A stretch of 64,000 nucleotides of DNA from Sclerurus mexicanus (GCA_013396755.1 VWZF01004007.1:610772-674771); one strand, 5' to 3'; shown: positions 11,986-26,228, counted from the stretch's first letter. The notes: a model not told the origin generated them from the letters alone. Numbers and translations: made by a program.

Positions 11986-14900
11986 TTCAAATTAATTTGG
12001 AACATAATTTCAATAGAACTTTTAAAGTTAAGTTACTGCTTACAACCACGCAAATGCCATATTGATGAGACAACCAAAAAAAAGAAGTGCAAACCTCAAG
12101 AAATAAACTGGGCAACATTTAAGAGAATCTGAGTTTTCCAAGAGTGCAGCATAAATATGAGAAGATAAAAGCTGCCTTTTCTCTATCATCTCTCCCTCCA
12201 GCTTTGTTATACAAAATACCAGCAGCTTTCGTGTGTGTACACATATTTCTCACAGTTTCTTAACACTTGGAAACCTCTCCTGGCAAGACAGTTGGTTTAA
12301 AGCAGAGGTGCAGCATTACTCTTTATTTGACACCACAACCACAGAGCCTCTTGCAGCTTGATGAGGCTTCCACGTGAGAAAAGGCATTCTACAGCCTGTG
12401 GTACCCATTTGCAAGACATAAGAAGGTCTGGGACATATTCTAGATAAAATAAATTGATACAGTTGAATCAAGAGAGAGCTAAAATGTGTGTGATCAGATC
12501 AAAATGCAGGGGAGGACTCTGTGAAGCCTCTGTGACTTGACCACACAAATACTCTGAAGCTTCAAGGCACGTGCTGTATTGTTGTAGCAACAGGGTTCAT
12601 GAGTCTCCTGGACATCACCGCAGCTCAGCTCTGTCGAGAAGCCTCTTAATTCTGGAATGTTTGCTCTGAGAATAGGAATATCCAACATTTTGGAGGATTA
12701 CCTTCCAGAGAAGATCTTTTAAATAGTGTAATTCTGTCCACATTATAAACACACACCATAAAAACCCCCATGGGAACTTTTTCTGACACAGCTCTGAAAG
12801 TTATTCCTGGTGCAGATTGCTTGTAATCAACTTTCCTCTGCTTCTTAAAAGCTAAACTTTCTAGTGCATGTTTTCTTCTGGCCCATAGAGCTGAATCATG
12901 AAGCTGAAAATGAAAAAACAATTAATTAAATGCTCTTGTTAGTATTTGGCATGAGTAAGGCAGACATTGGTTATTTTCTCCTTTCAAACTGCCAGTTTTA
13001 AATACTTCTTGCCTATGCTGCAAGACATGGCTCTTGAAGAGGACAGCGGCTCTGGAGTGCTTGATAGTTGGATTAGAAATACAGCTAAAATGTTCTTCCT
13101 AATGAAGCCTAAACTGATATTCCAGACCAGAGTGTGACTTTTCCCCCTAAAATTCACTTGGCTGCATTTTACAAGTCAGTTTTTTGCAAGCTCATCATGA
13201 AACACATTCACCACTGAATACCATATAATGTTGTTTTGCAAGATAAAACTGCACATATTTTTTATGTATTTTGAAATGTATTTATGAAAGGAACTGTTAA
13301 AATACAGAACAAATAAATGAATAGAAAAAACTTCAAATCATCCCAAATCTCCAGACTCCACCCTTTGCTCCATCACAGATAAATCAACAGTGTAAAATTG
13401 TTATTTTTCTCTAGAACAAAAGTTTCACAGCTGTATTTAAAAGTATGTTGATGAAAAGTGATTCATAAGGTGAAGTAATCATTTTTATACAGTGCAGTTG
13501 GCAGACTCCAGCCAAATTACACCATAAAAGAAATATTATATTTGACAGCAGACTGTTAGCACTGTGAAATTTGAGAATGAAAACTGACCATCCAAAGACT
13601 TATTTATGACTGTGCTGCTCTCTGATGGTACCCTGTGTTTTATACCCAGTTGTGGTCAGTCTATGTTTTTCCCATGTTTGTTGTAAATTTAGGCTAATGT
13701 CCTTCCATTGTAAATTAATTCACATTTGTTGTGTTTAGAAATAATTGGAGGCTATTATATCTAATTTGTCTACTACAAATTATTTACTGCACGGAATTCT
13801 TAGGACCTAAATATAAAAGTAATTAAACTTACAAAGTTTTGAGATACCTTAAAGGTTTTTAAATTGCATCCATTTTGTTCATTGTACTTTCATTTGAAAA
13901 GACCGTGTGTGATTCACCAATTATGTACTGGCTAGATGACTTAAAACTGTAGCAAATAATTACAAGGATTTAACAGAATGGGATAAACCTCTTTATCCCC
14001 CTTGGCTTGAGTGACTCGGGAGCAAAAGGTTGTGACCTACAGGGTCAAGAATACTGTGTGGAGTGTTTGAGGGTAGTAGATTTATCAGGCAATCCTATTC
14101 ATGCTCTATTTTTCCACTGAAGCTCTCCTGATGCTCTGCAATTAGTTAGACACCAGTTACCAGGGATGTTAATGTCCCTTCTGGGCTTTGTTTGTTTTGT
14201 TGTTTGTATAGAGTACTGATTAGGGCTTTTCAGTGTGGAATTCACTTGCAAGTGATTTATTTTGTATCTCCAGGAAGGTTTCCAGCTGTTCTGGGACTTT
14301 TTTTTTCCAGGGAAATCTTGGTTTCAGATAGCAGCCAGAGTAGCAAACTTTGAGAAGTTACAACCAGTTCTTCTTGTTAAATATTTCCTTGTAGAATGAG
14401 ATAATTTAATTTTCTACCTATCAGGAACTTTATTTTTATTATCCTCCTCAAAAATTATTTCCAATATGTTACTCTTTTAAGCATTAAATAAAATTTTCAT
14501 TACAGATGTATAAGAACCTATTGAATAAAGTTAGAAGTGAGGATGTCACTACATCTGTGTATTCTAGGAAACCCGTGGGATGTTTTACAAAAGAATGTGC
14601 CCTTGCTTAAGCTTCTCATTCAGAAATTAAACCCCTATTGATACATGGAAACAGACTCCTATTCATATGTTCCATATGATTTGTAGTATCCTAATCCTTG
14701 CCATGAATCCTTTCCTTATTCTCAGCTTCGTAGACTGAAACACATCAATTCAAAACATGGCTTCTTCACATTTTTTTTGGAAAGCGTCAGCTCTTGGTTG
14801 AATACAGTTCTAATCTTCTCTTTTTGCAAGTGCTGGGGGTTTCTAAGCTCTGTCGAAGAGTAGTTTATTTTCAGTTATTTAAGAACTTGCCTTCTGTGAG

Positions 14901-17389
14901 TATATATGCAAAATATACCATGAATCTGCATATTCATATAATTACCTAATTTCATAAACTTTCAGTTTACTCACTTTTACTAGTAGTTACGTTTTTTACC
15001 TTCAGCTATCGGTGTATTTTGGGTGAAACATTTAAAACAGTACTGTTTTTAAACAATGTCGTATGGTAGTGGCCAATGGAAAATAATGAATAAAGTTAGA
15101 CTTTAGTAAGTAATTGGTAGACTGAAAGACCATGCAGCTGCTATGTACTGCCTGGTTCACATACTTAATAATGATCTACCTGTCTTAAGTGTACATTTGT
15201 TGATTTGTGGTTGCCATACTAACATAAAGCTTTTGCTGTAGTTCCTTCCTGGATTACAAGTAAAATTCTGAAACCATAATCATCTTTTCTACAGTTGGCT
15301 TCTGCAGGAGTTACATTTTATAACTTTATTACAAACACTTAAAATGGTGTAGGTCCAGGAATTACCATCTGCTATATGAAATTTGGAATACTGTTTACGT
15401 AACATTGATGAGTATATTAAAGTGGTAAAAGACTGCCAAGAACGTGCCACTAGAATTTGGATTCATCCCCATCTAATGACTGGAAATTAAAAATTAAGCA
15501 GCCTTGTGTAATCTGCTTTCACAGCTTTGTAGTGTCCAGAGCAGTCCATGAGTCAGCATCAGGTGCACTTAGAAAAAAGACACATTCTGACTTGGGGAGA
15601 GATAGATGGAGGAATGTAATCCCTTGAAGAAAGCAGTTCAAACATCCTGGATATTACTCTAAACTGAACTTTTTCACTGGAAAGCTGTAAGAGCTGAAGG
15701 AATAGTTCATGGTGCAAATCCTTTGTCCACTGATTTTCTTCCTTTCCTGTTAAGATGTGTTTATTAGCAGGTCAAGTGGGCCAAAGGTTTCCTTTGCATA
15801 TTACACTGTTTAGTTTGCCATATTTAGTTTGATGCTTCGGTTGGAATTAATTGGACATGTCACTGGCAATTCCTGTTTATTTATTCTTACTGAAGCTTTA
15901 TAAGGGAACTCCTCTCAGAAGCAAGACAGAGACAGATGTCTCCTGAAGCACTCTGTATAACAAAATTTGCAGGAAAAGGAGAGAAAGCATGGCCAGCTTA
16001 ACCAGATGGATACATGCATAGCCCACAACTTCATACCGAGTCCTTGGTCTATCAGTCACAGTTAACACCGCTTCTTATGAAATGTTAACCTTGAAGAAAA
16101 GTGCCTGACATAGACCAGTAAAATAGTTAATTCCTGTTGGCTGCACGTTTTTATCAAACACAGAAGTAGTAGCAGATGTGCTTTCTGGCCCTTTCCACGG
16201 CTGTCTTGCTATTGTGTTCCACAGCTAAGCCAGTTGTGTCACTTCTCCAGTTGTGTATTGTGTCCATATGGATTTATTTACCTGACTGCGCTCTTCTCTT
16301 GGCCCATGACTGAGAGGTACTGGACAACACCTTTGCTTTTTCTTCATGAAATTAAGCTCTGAAACTGAACTTTACTTTTGGACAACAAACACAATCTAAC
16401 ACCTTCTGTTCCTAGGCCTGCTAAGTTTTTTTGCCACACCATTTTTATATGACTTAGTATTTTCAGCAACAAGAAAGTAGTTTGAGCTTGCTAGCTAAAT
16501 TTAGAGTGAGGGCAAGATGAATTTTATTCTCGGAGGACAAAATGGTTATGTTTGTGACTTGACCACTACAAGTGAAAGAAAATCCTGATAAGAAAGAGGT
16601 GAATTTAAATTCCTATTTTTTTCTTCCTTATTTGCTATTTTTTGAGGCTTTTCTCAGCTGAAGGAACCAAGGACTGACCAAGGGCTGATTGCATCTGGAT
16701 GCTTGTTCACTGCAGTGATACTTTTCTGTTATTAGGACAAAGAAACTTTCAGAATAGCTCTGGAGAATCTCTGCTTTTCATTCCCTCCTTAGTAAGGTTC
16801 TGTAGTTGATTTAAGTTTTACATGTGTAAGGACATTTAAGTTAAATTTTGGGTAAATTTTTCAACCTTTTAATTTAGAATCAAATGACTTGAAGTCATGA
16901 GAGATTGTCTGATTTTTCCTCCATTCATGTCAAATATCTGAAGAACTTTTTTAAAAAATCTCTGGTAATGCAGAGTCCATAACATCCTTAATCTAATCTT
17001 ATTCTTAGACATTTTTAAGACAGGATTTTTACAGTGTCTGATTGAATATATTGTGGTACAATTTGGGTCTGTTGCTTCTTTTCCCATCCATAAACATGAG
17101 GAAAACAGATTATTCCCTTTACTTTGTAGCAAACTTTAGTAGTGAAAACTTATCACATCCTTCCAGATTTTTTCCCTCTGGTTTCCCTCTACCCTACTAC
17201 CCTCTGTGATGCATGAGACAATTTATTTCAGCTGATAAAGCTTGATAAAAGTGATAAAGCAAAACAATTCAGTGTTTTGCAGGTTGTAGCCTTCTGCATC
17301 CCAAAGCAGCTTTTGCTTTTTGATGCAGTATTATCTGCAGATGTAGTAGGCATACGCTTTTTTCTCTGTCACCACTCTCACTACTGAAA
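11986..17389. other. TMEM135 intron, 5.4 kb without a gene
   Basis: AT-rich DNA with no recognised exons, repeats or RNA genes. Short frames on both strands have no family features. Confidence 0.5.
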
Positions 17390-17960
17390 TTATTGAGTAG
17401 CAGACATCCAGGATTGGTCCCTGTGGAGTACCACTTAGTACATCCTTCCAGTTTTTCAGGAAGCTGTTGACAACTGCTCTCTCAGTACTCTTGTCTCACC
17501 ACTTTTGTATTCATTGTAGGTTTCTTCCATTAGATTATATTTCCCTGATTATTTTTAAAAGAAAATGTCTCACACTGTAGGTCCAAAGTCTGAATTAAGT
17601 CAATAGTATATGACATATACTGGTTTGCATCTCTAGTCAAAAAAGGCTACCCAGTGTTAAAAGGATTTTTTTCAAAAGTGTGTGTTGATTGTTAGTCATG
17701 TCCTAATGATGGTCTTCCAGGTGCTTACAGTGTTTGTTTACGTACAATGGTTTCTCACAGTCGGCACCTTCCTTCTTAGGAAGCCAGTTGAATTGTGGTT
17801 TTGTCTAATTCCTCCTTTCCCAGACAGTACGATAGTTATTGTTTAATTCTGTCTTTTCTAAAAATAACTAAACATCCCAAAGTTATGTTAGATTTCTGAC
17901 TACTGAAGTCACATTGGTGGCTCACAATCACTCTGTAACTGGCCTTCTCTATGAATGAGA
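17390..17960 (-). repeat. old CR1-like LINE, RT domain fragment
   Basis: On the reverse strand near 17404-17440 the translation gives LSGTPQGPIL, a clear match to the conserved LINE RT block (SGVPQGSVLGP-like). Further upstream on that strand, near 17575-17620, ttgactta...cagactttgg corresponds to the block carrying the first catalytic Asp (DL.KAFD..). It is full of indels and far more diverged than the other CR1 copies. Confidence 0.55.
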
Positions 17961-20535
17961 TGACTTGCTGCCAGGGAGATGAAGATTATTATACTTCATA
18001 GCTGATAAAAGCAGATGTGAGTACATCACAAGTATGCTATTAGTTATGCTGGTTGCCCATGCTTATCCTGAGTTTAAGGCTGAATAGGATCTTTTGTTTT
18101 CCCAAAATAGCAGCTGCTAGGCCTTATCTATTATAGAAGATCAACTTTCTGTGATTTTCCAATAGCAAATTAATTTTGTATGAACAGATTTTTGGTGGAG
18201 ACATGACCATTCATTGTCATTGATTTGTTTGGTTGTCGAGAAGCTTTTTATCTGTTTTGAGACACCAAGATGCACACATTGGGCTTTCCTGATCTCCTTG
18301 TTTCAATTCATGTGTTCTTGCTTGGTGTCTTGGAGATGCTAGAAATTGTCCTGTGAAAATTAGATAAAGAAAGTTGGTAATTTCATGAAACCCAGTCAAC
18401 CAAAGAAATGGGACACTGCAATGGAGTCTGGACATGGTGTCACTCTCACTGTAGCAATAGGAATTGGCAAGGCTTTGATATTGTCCTTGTAGCTGTAAAT
18501 GCCCCTGGTGTATTTAAAGAGTGAAATAATTGGGGGGAGGGGTGTGTGTTATTGATCTCTTAAATGATGTGAACATTATTTAACTTCCCAGCAATATTTG
18601 TTGGAATGTTATTTGCATAAATACCATGTTCTTGGTTAAACTAGTTAATTGGAGAAAGTATTCCATGTAACATAATTAATTTTATTTTTCTTCGTATTTT
18701 TGTGGAGATTTTTTGTTTTATCTGTGGGATTTTACACACTCTTGGTATGGAGTTAATTTTTTCTTAAAAGTTGTTTGTTGTAAAAAATCAAAATTGGGAG
18801 CAATACAGATGTTGAGAAGCCGCATTTATGTGATTACTGGAAGAAGAAAGGACCAGAAGTCCATTGCAAAAGTGACACTTCCACCCTCTGAATGTGACCT
18901 GTAGGCTTGGGCTTTGTGTCAGGTCACTCCAGATTTCATGACCAGTTTCTCAAATTGGTCTTTTGGTTTTTTTTTTTGGTGATGCAACTTTCTATTTCAA
19001 ATACTGCACCTGGATGTGCAGCACTAAAAATATGATCTAATTGACCAGTGCTGTAGTAATTTAAAATAAAACTGTTAGAGTAAAATGGAGTCCCTTGATA
19101 CAGTCTAAGCCAGCAAAGGAGTTACTCAGGAGTAAATTTCTGTGGTAGCACTGAAACTTGGTTTTCAAAATAATGTTTTCTTGAGGCTGTGCACAAATAC
19201 TTTCTTCACTCTGTGGTTCTTCCAGCACAGTTTCAGGATTTTGATGTCTTTTCAAGACTTCCTGGGGTACTTATGAACATCAGAGGCACACACCACAGCA
19301 TTGTGCTGGAGATCTGGGTGTAAATTCCAGGTCAGCTGGTGGATCTGCATGGGATAGTCGTCATCACAAAGAAATAAAAGTTGAATTTCAGCAAACTCTG
19401 CAATGTGGTCATTTAGTTTGTGTGTAGCAACCAGCTGATGTTGTCCTTATGCTTATGACTCAATATTTGTAACAGTTTTGGTGATTTTTGGCAGCATTCT
19501 GTATTATACACAATTAAGAATATTTCTCTATAACAGAGTGAAGATGTCACTTCAAGCCAGTGCATTACAAATAACTCACTGATTTTTCACTCTGTGTCCT
19601 AGCTCAGCAATGGCCAGGGCATGTTCAGAATGATTGATAATTTCTTTAAAATATTTTTATAGCTTTTCATTTTGTTATAAATTTATTCTGATCATATATT
19701 TTATTAAATATCAGAGATAGGATTAATAAAATACAAAAATATAAATGGATTGTCTCCTCTTAATCACATTTTCACCAAACTGAAACACAGCAAACAGCCA
19801 AACATTTCCCTCAAATCCAATTATGGGATCATTTGAAAAATCAAATGTTGTATCCATTTCTCTTGAAGGCTTGAATTAATCAATCTATGAGAGAGGTTTA
19901 ACTCACTGAAATTTTGAATCATCTGCAAATAGCATAAAGTATGTTCATAGCAAACAGTTCCCACAACTTGACTCTTTTTTGTTTTTTCATATTTTTTGAA
20001 TTGCAGAGACCCAGTAAAAAAAGCCAGAGGAGAATTTGGCACTGGGTAAATTTAGCACAGGTCCCTCTGTAAGATAGAATCACTGCAGGTGCAGTGATTA
20101 TTTAATAATGAGCCAAACTTGATGTGTATTTAAGATTATTTGTTTTTTAATCTCATAACAGCATGTCCTTTTAGTGAGTGACTCATTGTTCTAACAACAA
20201 TGAAACGGCATCAGCGCAGCCCCGACTGTAAAAGTGGACGTGGTTTTGTACACGTGTCAAGGTACATTTCTCTGTGTCCTCGCGCCCCTAGAGACCATTT
20301 GACTTCCCATCTTCATGTCTCCAGGGATTTTTTTGGATTTCCTGTTTTTGTTCTGTGCCCAATTTGGAGAGAGTGTTTGGGTTTTGCTGTAGCTACCGTT
20401 TTTTGATGCTTGTAAGAAAAAGGTTAAAATTTGGTAGTGGAAAAATGTCATCACTTTGCAAAATTCAACAAACTATTTGAACTAAGCAGATAAATCCTTA
20501 ACTTCATTGTTTATTTAGTCAGCTCTTTTAATTGC
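17961..20535. other. intron sequence, nothing recognised
   Basis: AT-rich DNA. A short patch at 20195-20300 is richer in CpG than its surroundings. No gene or repeat was identified. Confidence 0.45.
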
Positions 20536-21027
20536 TTAGAGAACTATGTCCAGCTCTGGAGTCCTCAGCACAGGAAAGATGTGAACCTTTTGGAGTGGGT
20601 CCAGAGGAGGCTATGAAGATAATCACAGGGCTGGAGCACCTGTCCTGTGGTGACAGGCTGAGAGACTTGGGGTTGTTTGGCCTGGAGAAGAGAAGGCTCT
20701 GGGAAGACCTTATACCACCTTCCAGTATCTAAGGAGGGCTTATAAGAAAGATGAGGACAGACTTTTTTTTTAATAGGACCTGTAGTGACAGGACAAGGGT
20801 TACTGATTTTAAACTAAAAGGGTAGATTCAGAATGGATACGAGAAATAATTTGTTTGTGATGAGAACAGTTAGATGCTGCACTAGTTGCCCAGAGAGGTG
20901 GTAGATGTCTCATCCCTGGAAACATTCAAGGCCAGGCTGGGCAGGGCTCTGAGCAACCTGATACAGTGGAAGATGGGAGAGATATTTAAAGTTTCCTTCC
21001 ACTCCAAACTGTTCTGTAATTCTATGT
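20536..21027 (+). repeat. CR1 LINE 3' end
   Basis: It begins at the CR1 stretch coding CIQLW (here tgtccagctctggagtcctc). It passes through ggctgagagacttggggttg and the 3' UTR and ends at actgttctgtaattctatg. Indels break the frame. Confidence 0.92.
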
Positions 21028-22814
21028 TGTCTTCTTCTGTTGGGTGTGTGAAGCAGGGGCTTTGATGATGGATTTTGAGATGGCAGCATGGTCACCTCAG
21101 TGATTCAGTTGCTGCTCCTAAACCCACAGCATTGCATTGTTGGTACACAAAAGACACCGAAGGGCTGCATCCAGCTAAAATAACAAAAAATATTTTTTGT
21201 TGTTTTTTAAGATCTTTAAAAAGAAATTTCATTTACTCAAATTGCAATTACTTGCACATTTTGGGAAGCACTAATCTCTGAAGAAATGAGAAAGTTATAA
21301 GTAGTAGGATAATTATTATCACTATAAATCTGATTTCATATTTGACAATAACACAGGAAACTTGATTAACATTCAGATGGGAAGTGTAGATTGATAGCAG
21401 CCTTGGTTTACAGCCCTGGATCCAGTATTGTAATTTAACTTCAATATAAACAGCTTTCTTTTCAATTGCAGTGTCACATTCTTGACAGAATTGCAGAATT
21501 TTTCTTCTAAAATGTAATTCCCTGGATTTACATTAAAGCATAATGGGGCTGTCGTTCACTGTTGATTACATTGTTTGTCATCTCTGTGCACCCTTTCTTT
21601 CCAAGTGTTGTAAATGATGCATTCAACACAGGCTGAGAAAAAAAAAGTTTACATCCTCTACAGTGCTTCTCTCATCCTTCCCCTTAAATGTTGTCCCTAT
21701 GTGCTCTTTTTCTGTTCTTTACTTTTTTATAAAATGTAGTTTTACATTTGCTACATACGATGATTGCAAAGCCACAGCCTTTTCAAAAGGTCGTTTTGTA
21801 CTTCAAGCACAACTAAAAGAAATGGCAAGGATACATTCTTTCATGTATTATAAACACACAAAAGTTAGAGTATCTGATTTGGAAACACAAGCTATGAGAC
21901 TTTTCATTGAATTTTGATCACAACTTCATTTGCTGGGACCAGATTTAAAAGGTGCAAGTATAATTTTTATAAAGTACAACTCTTCTGATTTCAGTTATTT
22001 TTAATGTGATTTCTGACATATTTTCCAAAAGCTGTGTGTTGCCTGTGGGGTACAAGGTAAGTTTTTTTGTAATAATAGTTCCTTATAATTGTTTTCATAG
22101 TCCTGTCTTGAATAGGTAAGAACTGTGTCAGAAAGAAAATAAGTGTTTCATCCAGAAAAGAGGAAATTCAGAAGAGAGAGGGTATAAGTAATTTTTTCCC
22201 TTAAATTTGCCTCTGGATTTCCTTTGTGAAGGTCACAAGTTGTGCCTTGTGATCCTATTGAGTCTTGGAGGAGGCAGCTCTTGGTGTGGCGGTGGTATTC
22301 TCTGCCTGTAGCTGTAGCTGGTTCTCCTGGTGTTATGTGGTCCAACATGGTGGGGCCTCCTTCCTGACCCTTAGAGGAAGGAGGGGAAGAAAAGCTTTTC
22401 CATCAGTTTTTCCATCCCAGTCCTGTCAAAGTAGAGGAAGAGATGAAAGAGGGTGGTTATTCCTCCTCCTGCATCATCTGGGAAAAGTTGGGGTATGGAC
22501 ACATACCATGAAGGAAGGCATTAGGTTTTATATTAGGGAAAATGTTAAAGGTAACAGCAACTGGTGCATGGAACAGACTGTTTTTGCTCTCAGCAGTTCC
22601 AGGTGTCTTGATGATTGTTCAGTGTTTCTAAGAGATATTTCTGTCTGGATGGACAGGCTGTAACGTAGTTTGAAATACAAATATTCTTTTTGGGTTGAGT
22701 TACCTTTTTGAGATATACAAGTTTTAATGTCTTTAATATGACACAAATAAAGATGATTAGTTGAAGTGGACATTATTACAAATGAAAAAGCAAGATAAAC
22801 TGGTTGAATTTTCT
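21028..22814. other. intron sequence, nothing recognised
   Basis: No exon, RNA gene or repeat was recognised. An isolated gtaagt at 22055 has no matching exon upstream. Confidence 0.45.
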
Positions 22815-22922
22815 ATATTAGAGCAACCTGGCCGTCAAGTGTCCCTGCCCATGGCAGGGAGGTTGGAACTAGATGATTTCAAAGGTCTCTTTCAATCCAA
22901 ACCGTTCTATGATTCTGTGATT
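22815..22922 (+). repeat. CR1 LINE, extreme 3' tail
   Basis: About 108 bp of CR1 3' end: agagcaacctggccg, catggcagggaggttggaac, and the terminal ccgttctatgattctgtga. It is directly followed by the solo LTR. Confidence 0.88.
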
Positions 22923-23472
22923 TGTTTTGGCCAGGGTAGAGTTAATTTTCTTCCTAGTAGCTAGTATAGTGCTTTGTTTTGGATTTAGGATTCAAACAGT
23001 GTTGATAATTCAGGGATGTTTTCATTATCACTAAGTAGTGGTTACACAGCGCCAAGGCCTTTTCTGTTTCTCACCCCACCCCACCAGCAGGGAGGCTGGG
23101 TGTGCACAAGGAGTCGGGAGGGGACTCATCTGGGATGGCTGCCAAAGGTATATTCCGTTCCATACGGCCTCATGCTTAGTAGAAAAACTGAAGGGGAAAG
23201 CTGAGCAGGGGCTGCCTCTCAGGGACTGGTTGGGCATTTGTTAGTTGGTGGGAGACAATCGCATTGTTCATCACTTGTTTGCTATATTCTAACCTATTAT
23301 TATTTATTGTTATTGTTGTTATTTTTTTTCTTTCCTGTCATATTAAACTCTCTTTATCTCGACCCATGAATTTTACTTTCTTTTCTCTTCCAATTCTCTC
23401 CCCCATCCCACTGTGGGGGAGTGAGTGAGCAGCTGTGTGGTGTGTAGCTGCCTACTGGGTTAAAGCGCAACA
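22923..23472 (+). mobile_element. solo LTR of an avian ERVL-like endogenous retrovirus
   Basis: About 550 bp with TG...CA ends (tgttttggccagggtagag to ggttaaagcgcaaca). It matches the landmarks of a common avian class III ERV LTR: ggccttttctgtttctcacc, an attaaactctctttatctcg stretch containing an ATTAAA poly(A) signal, and ctcccccatcccactgtgg. No gag, pol or env sequence is present. The middle of the LTR appears shortened relative to the usual form. No clear target-site duplication is visible. Confidence 0.85.
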
Positions 23473-25933
23473 CCATCTATGAAGGAAGCTTCCTGTGTTT
23501 TGATCTCACGTGCATCATGTAGATCTAGAAAGGAATCTCCTTTGTGTTTTGATGCTACTCATCTACAAATAGTGAGTTTGATCCAAAGAAGTTGTGTCTA
23601 AATGCCTCTCTGTTTCCAAGTAGGGTGCTGCAGTTTTAGAATTGATGCACTTTATTTCTGATAGGAAATAAAGAATAGTCTTTCTTTTTAAGATGATGTG
23701 AAAGTCTTGAGGAGTTCGTGCAGTCAGAAGACTCTTGTATAACCATATCTACTGAGATTTTTAGGATCCAGTTTCCCACAGATTTATCTAAATTAGAGAT
23801 AAAATACCTTTCTGTAGACTCATCATAAATTGAGGGCCATCTCCCACATGTTGTAGCAGAAGTTTCTTCCAACAATAACTGACAGGTCAATGGATTTGGG
23901 CACTGGGATTAGCACAATCATCAGGTTGTTCTTTGGTCACTGAGAAGAATCTAGATACTCTTCAGATAGCTGGAAAGTTCATCACAACTAAATAATGAGA
24001 AGTAAGAATAGATTTTTTTAGCTTGTCTGATTATAGTTTTAGAAAACAGATTTTCTACTTAAAAATTAAAATGTGTGTTCTTCCATGGGGAAAAATCTTA
24101 GTGGTACACATTTCTGAACAACCTCTGGTTTCGGTTTCCTTTGTCCTACCAGATTTGACTGGATTACCTCTTATTTTATATTCAGAGATATAAAATACTT
24201 AATTTTAAAGTAATGTTTTTCAACATAGTTACAACATTGAGGAAAGTCTGGCTGGTTTGGAATTGTTCTTGGATCTTGGAGCCCTTTGCAAAACTAGTAT
24301 TTCCAAAATGTGATTTTATGTTGCAGTCATCACATAAACAAATTAGTCTCAAAACAGCTTAGAACTAAACTTGAACTAATTCTTTCATTTCTCTGATGCA
24401 GAATGATTAAGTGTGTGTCTGAGTCTTGAATTTCTTTATAATCCTGTTTTTCAGTGGTGCTTGCTCTGCACTTTCAATCTTGTAGCCACAACCCACTTGA
24501 TTAGAGTGGTGGGCAGTGCCAGACCATGAGAAGGTATGGGGAAAGCATCGATGAATTAGTTTTTAAGAAAAAGAAATGAGTTTTTGAGAATAATATTTAA
24601 AGGACAGATGGGGGGGACATATGAAAGAAGAGCTTGACTTGCAGGAAGAAAGGGCAAAAGAAAAGATGGGAAAAGAAGAAGAGAAATGGATACAGAAGAC
24701 ATCTCAGAAAAATGGTGTCTATTGCTGTTGGATGTTAACAGTGGGTAGAAGATGAGGAATAAATCATTTAAGATCTTGGACTCCAACCGAAAACCAGAAG
24801 GAGGAAGGTATAGCAACCTCTCTAAGCAATGGATTATCCTACAGAGATCAGCAAGGATCGCAAAGTAGTGTAGATAGCCTTTAATTCGTAAAAGGAGGGG
24901 TTTAATAGCAAGGGGTGTAGCTGGCATTCCCAGACACAGTCACGTTTCATCACTATGATCCTTCCTTCTCCATAAAACAAGGCTCTTTAACTCGGAGACG
25001 TTGTCCCCCTGACCAGTCTTTACAGGCAGATGTGCTGTGGCAATATGCCAACACATGTCCTGTACTTGCAGTGCTTCCTTCCCACATGGCCATAATGAGA
25101 GCTCTGCATATAGAAGTTTCTAATTTACTCTTACCCTGAAGGATAACATAAGCAATATGGGGATGTTGTTAAACATGGTGTGTTGTTACTGCTGTGAGCT
25201 ACTTTCTCCCTACAGGTTCTGTGGTTGAAAAGTGACGTTTTCCCTCAATATGTATCAATAAGTCACAGAAAATCAAATCTTCAGACGAGCTATGACAAGA
25301 CATACTAATTAAAAAACCCAAACCATAATTGTTGGCATCCAGCCTTCCCCAGTGTGGGAAATTCTCCTTCCCACAGAATGGAGGGAGAGTAGGGTAAACT
25401 CATGTACAGCACCTCTTTACATACACAAACGTAAATAATTAGAGTTGGTTCATGCCTTGTTGGAAGTATAGTTTGTATCAAGCCTTGGCTCTATTCCACT
25501 TATGCTGTTTTCTTTATGAAAAAATAAATGTGTGTGGTCGTAAGTTAAATTTATCTTATAAATATGCATGATTAAAATCGACCCTATTTGCTCATGTGCC
25601 AGAATTGTCCTAGCAGGGGAATTTTGAGAACTCAAATTTATTGCTTTGGCTCCTTGATTCTTTTGGTCCTTTGGCTTCAACCAGGACTCTGGCCAAACAT
25701 GAGCTGGAACAGAGCAGAACATTTCTGCTGTGTGATCAGGTACACAGTGCCCAGCAGGGACAGCTGGCAAAGTCACTGGTGCTGTTGGCTTTGTACCAGC
25801 GACAAATTCCCCTCTGATGGGAAAATGTAACCAAATTGCACACCATTTAAAATTATTGCTTGCTGGGCAAAAAACAGAGTTGCCCTCCTGCAGCTTGGCG
25901 TTCGGTCTCTGGAACATGCAGGGTGGTGGGAAA
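23473..25933. other. intron sequence, nothing recognised
   Basis: Non-coding DNA with a purine-rich patch around 24590-24700. Open frames at 24556-24927 and 25450-25962 (minus) have no recognisable domains or splice context. Confidence 0.45.
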
Positions 25934-26228
25934 CATAGAATAGAAGAATGGTTTGGTTTCAAAGGAACCTTAAAGATAATCTAGTTCTAAAAATCCTGTC
26001 ATGGGCAGGGACACCTTCCTCTAGACTAGGTTGCTCAAAGTCCCATCCAATATGGCCTTAAACACTTCTAGGGATGGGGCATCCACAACTTCTCTGGACA
26101 ACCTATGCCAGTGCCTCACCACCTCACAGTGAAGAATTTCTTCCTAATATCCAATGTAAACCTGCCCTCTTTCAGTTTAAAACCATTCCCCGTTATCCCA
26201 TCACTCCATGCCTTTGTAGAAGGGTAGC
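25934..26228 (-). repeat. CR1 LINE 3' end
   Basis: The antisense CR1 3' part begins catagaatagaagaatggtt. It includes caaagtcccatccaat, gatggggcatccacaacttc and aagaatttcttcctaatatc. Confidence 0.92.

Noticed and set aside
22040..22062. Possible exon end before gtaagt at 22055
   Set aside because: No acceptor with a usable frame and no resemblance to TMEM135 or another protein.
24590..24700. Purine-rich stretch considered as a regulatory polypurine tract
   Set aside because: Composition alone, with no motif or symmetry to support a function.
25450..25962. 170-codon open frame on the minus strand
   Set aside because: No recognisable domain, low-complexity composition, intronic, and partly adjacent to antisense CR1.
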